Source: Clostridia bacterium (lineage in GTDB: Bacteria > Bacillota > Clostridia > Christensenellales > CAG-314). From it: a stretch of DNA of 14,324 bases. The stretch's first letter is position 1, and every line of letters starts with the position of its first letter. Both the position numbers and the translations under genes were made by a program. The stretch lies in assembly GCA_017407305.1 (NCBI GenBank), contig JAFQWS010000074.1:1-14324 (forward strand). Direction: 5' to 3'. Below, one piece after another: positions 12,139-14,324 of this stretch. The notes under the pieces were generated by a model. The model was not told the origin of the DNA. It made no database searches and saw only the letters and a list, made by a program, of their open reading frames with translations.

Positions 12139-14324
12139 TTAGTCTGCTGTGGACGTGTAGTCAAGAGAACCACCGTTTTGTGCAACGAATTCTGCCCAAC
12201 CATTGTCGTTGAAGTTGAACGTTGTGTATTTGATGCCACCACGACCTACACCGTAGATGTATTCTTCTGTGTAGAATTCAATCTTCATGGACTTCAAGGA
12301 TGCGGAAGAGTCGTATGCGATAGGAATCATATCATATTGCAACAAGACTGCTTTTTCCATTGCTGCCAAGATGGGAAGTCTCAAAGAGTAAGGTTGGTTT
12401 GTACCTGCTGTTACTTGAACGTCGACTTCTTCTTCGCCAACAGTCTTTGTTGCAGGAACTCCATAACCATTCAATGCATATGTCCAGTAGTAAACGCTTG
12501 TTGTGTATTCGTATTCACCTTCGTCTGTACCGTCGTAACCTACTTCAACACTTGCGGGCAATACGATTGTTACGTATTCGTTTTGTGTATTCCAACCGGG
12601 GTCGTATTGGTTGCTGTTGAGTGTGTATGCGTCAATCAAACCGTAAGGGTCGAGTGCGGAACCTGTCCAACCAACACCGAACAACATATCAACTTGGTTT
12701 GCTCTCAATGCATCTGCAAAGCCGTTGCCAAGTGTACCGTTGCGGTCGAATTCAAGTCTGCCTTCCAAATCTGTGCCAACGACTGCATTTGTATAGCAGT
12801 TGACAAGGAAGTCATAACCTCTGTTGTAGTAGTTGGATGTCAAGTTGGGTGTACCAATTGTGATTGTGACGACGTCGTCTTCATCAATATATTCAAGTTC
12901 TACTGCCAAGTCGTATGCTTCTTGGAATTTTTGTGTTGCCAATGCAGGGTTGTAACCTGTGATGGAATCGATTGCTTCATCGATGTCTGCATAGAGTTTG
13001 CCAGGTCCAATTTGGTCTGCAATGCCCCAGAATTCGACGATTGTTTGTTTTGCTTCGTCTGTTGTACGATATGCAATACCTTCTTCAGGGTTGCAAATGA
13101 TCATAGGGGAGAACAATGCTTTTGCAGGGTTACCTGTGGGGTCGCATGCCAATTCGTATGCTGCACGATCCAATGCATAGCACATTGCTTGTCTGAATTC
13201 TTTGATTGTGATGATTTCCTTGTCAATGTTCAAGTGGTTGCCATCTTCGTCAAATTCTTTTTCGCCAAGTGCAGCAAGGTTGGGGTTGAGTGCGATAAAC
13301 CATGTGGAGTCACCATCTGTGTAGTAGGTGTAGTCACTTGTTTGGTATTCGTCCATGTCGTCTGCTGTCAAGCCGTAGCTGTCCAATTGACCTGCCAAGA
13401 ACATTTGAAGTCTTGTGGATGCAGATTCAACCATGATGTAGTTGACTGCTGTCGTTTGATACAAACCTTCGTTTGCGGGATCGTCATAGCCCCACCAATT
13501 TTCGTTTTTGACAAGTTTGAAGTATTTGTCAACTTGGTATTCGGCAAGTTTGTAAGGACCATAGGATGCGCTTGTTGCGACTGTTGTGTTGTAAGTTGTG
13601 TTGTAGACTTCTTCGCCTGCTTTCAATACGTAGATTGCAGAGGAGTTTTCGTCTTTTTCAAGGTTACAGCAAGAAAGGTAAAGGTCTTCTTTTACAAGCC
13701 ATGTACCCATGCCGTATTTAAGGTAGAAACCTTCAAGGGGTTGATCCAAAATGAAGACGATGTGTGTGTCGTCAATCTTTTTGATACCAACGTTGTCCCA
13801 ATCAAATTCGGGATATTCGTAAGGAATTGTGCAGAACATTGCCATTTCGTCGTTCCAAGAGGGAGCCCAGTCATAGCAGTGTTGATAGTCGTCGATCATT
13901 TCTGCAAGTTCTTCTTCAGAAAGTTCACGTGCTTCATCTGCGCTTGCGACAACCCATTTGGAGAAGAAGTTTTCGCTTGTGGGTTCGCCTTCATCGTCAT
14001 AAATGACAAAGTATACAGGGGAATATGTATTGACTGCTTGTGCGTACGTGACAGTTACACCCCATGCTGCGAATGCAGAAATAACGCCTGCTTGTGTGAT
14101 GCTGATTGTGTAACCTGCATCAATTGCTTCTTGGAGACCTGCAAAGTGATCAATAACGGGTTCGTCAAATTCGTTACCTTGACGCAAGAATGCTCTTGCA
14201 TTTTGGATTTGGAAGTTGCCTGCATATGTGTAGTCGTCTGCGCGGTCATTTTGTGCAAAGGGGTTGAGCAACAATTGTGTGGATGTGATGAAGTCGTCTG
14301 CGTCGATGAAATCCGCCTCGACGG
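12139..14324 (-). CDS. oppA: Oligopeptide ABC transporter substrate-binding protein OppA (partial, N-terminus missing)
   Basis: Extracytoplasmic peptide-binding protein that feeds OppBCDF. The frame is open to the right edge, so the start and any lipoprotein signal peptide lie outside the window. The 727 visible residues already exceed the about 540 of E. coli OppA. Family features are DADDFITSTQLLLNPFA near the visible start (the usual AEDFxxSWxxxLDP block), IKKIDDTHIVFILDQPL (about 180-196), YGPYKLAEYQVDKYFKLVKN (about 254-273) and FRQAMCYALDR. About 120 residues between QNARAFLRQGNEF and NVGIKKIDD are extra. The protein is acidic and tyrosine-rich. Oligopeptide as substrate is inferred from the family and operon. 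Confidence 0.9.
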   Translation of the reverse strand, partial: VEADFIDADDFITSTQLLLNPFAQNDRADDYTYAGNFQIQNARAFLRQGNEFDEPVIDHFAGLQEAIDAGYTISITQAGVISAFAAWGVTVTYAQAVNTYSPVYFVIYDDEGEPTSENFFSKWVVASADEARELSEEELAEMIDDYQHCYDWAPSWNDEMAMFCTIPYEYPEFDWDNVGIKKIDDTHIVFILDQPLEGFYLKYGMGTWLVKEDLYLSCCNLEKDENSSAIYVLKAGEEVYNTTYNTTVATSASYGPYKLAEYQVDKYFKLVKNENWWGYDDPANEGLYQTTAVNYIMVESASTRLQMFLAGQLDSYGLTADDMDEYQTSDYTYYTDGDSTWFIALNPNLAALGEKEFDEDGNHLNIDKEIITIKEFRQAMCYALDRAAYELACDPTGNPAKALFSPMIICNPEEGIAYRTTDEAKQTIVEFWGIADQIGPGKLYADIDEAIDSITGYNPALATQKFQEAYDLAVELEYIDEDDVVTITIGTPNLTSNYYNRGYDFLVNCYTNAVVGTDLEGRLEFDRNGTLGNGFADALRANQVDMLFGVGWTGSALDPYGLIDAYTLNSNQYDPGWNTQNEYVTIVLPASVEVGYDGTDEGEYEYTTSVYYWTYALNGYGVPATKTVGEEEVDVQVTAGTNQPYSLRLPILAAMEKAVLLQYDMIPIAYDSSASLKSMKIEFYTEEYIYGVGRGGIKYTTFNFNDNGWAEFVAQNGGSLDYTSTAD
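13798..14169 (-). other. Insertion of about 120 residues in OppA
   Basis: Visible residues about 52-175 lie between two conserved blocks that are only some 20-30 residues apart in ordinary peptide-binding proteins. The segment runs from DEPVIDHFAGLQEAIDAG through YSPVYFVIYDDEGEPTSENF to PYEYPEFDWD. It looks folded, with mixed hydrophobic and acidic residues. I do not recognise a domain; boundaries are approximate. Confidence 0.55.

Noticed and set aside
14272..14274. TTG as the start of OppA
   Set aside because: The frame stays open to the window edge and the upstream residues match the conserved AEDFxxSW block, so the real start is outside the window.

Overview
The window reads entirely on the minus strand and holds two operons. 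The right part (about 5377 to the right edge) is an oligopeptide (Opp) ABC transporter operon in the order oppA-oppB-oppC-oppD-oppF, followed by a small membrane-protein gene. The left part (about 4852 down to the left edge) is the start of the S10 ribosomal protein operon in the order rpsJ-rplC-rplD-rplW-rplB-rpsS-rplV-rpsC-rplP-rpmC-rpsQ, with rpsQ cut by the window edge. No tRNA, rRNA, CRISPR array, insertion sequence or phage gene is visible.

Organism: strong GGAGG-type ribosome binding sites, Gram-positive-style OppD/OppF C-termini without the cysteine cluster, and the general look of the proteins suggest an uncultured member of the Bacillota, probably Clostridia-like. This is inference; no taxonomic search was possible. 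The S10 gene order is almost universal in bacteria and does not narrow it down.

Transporter region: the substrate-binding protein (OppA) delivers peptides to a channel of two permeases (OppB, OppC) driven by two ATPases (OppD, OppF). The genes from oppB on are packed with gaps or overlaps of 1-3 nt, several as TAATG junctions, so they are probably translationally coupled. A 259-nt gap between oppA and oppB carries three strong stem-loops and may set a high OppA to permease ratio. The operon ends in a clear bidirectional terminator at 5343-5375. The most unusual point is that four of the five Opp proteins are enlarged by insertions at defined points, while OppB has normal size: about 120 residues in OppA, about 235 outside the membrane in OppC, about 365 in OppD and about 100 in OppF. 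OppD also ends in a lysine/alanine/proline-rich repeat tail.

Ribosomal region: a 524-nt intergenic stretch separates the operons. It has two candidate promoters for the S10 operon (5268-5296 and 5112-5141) and a leader of about 250 nt with several hairpins, one resembling a weak intrinsic terminator, which suggests leader-based control. The ribosomal proteins themselves look intact and ordinary.
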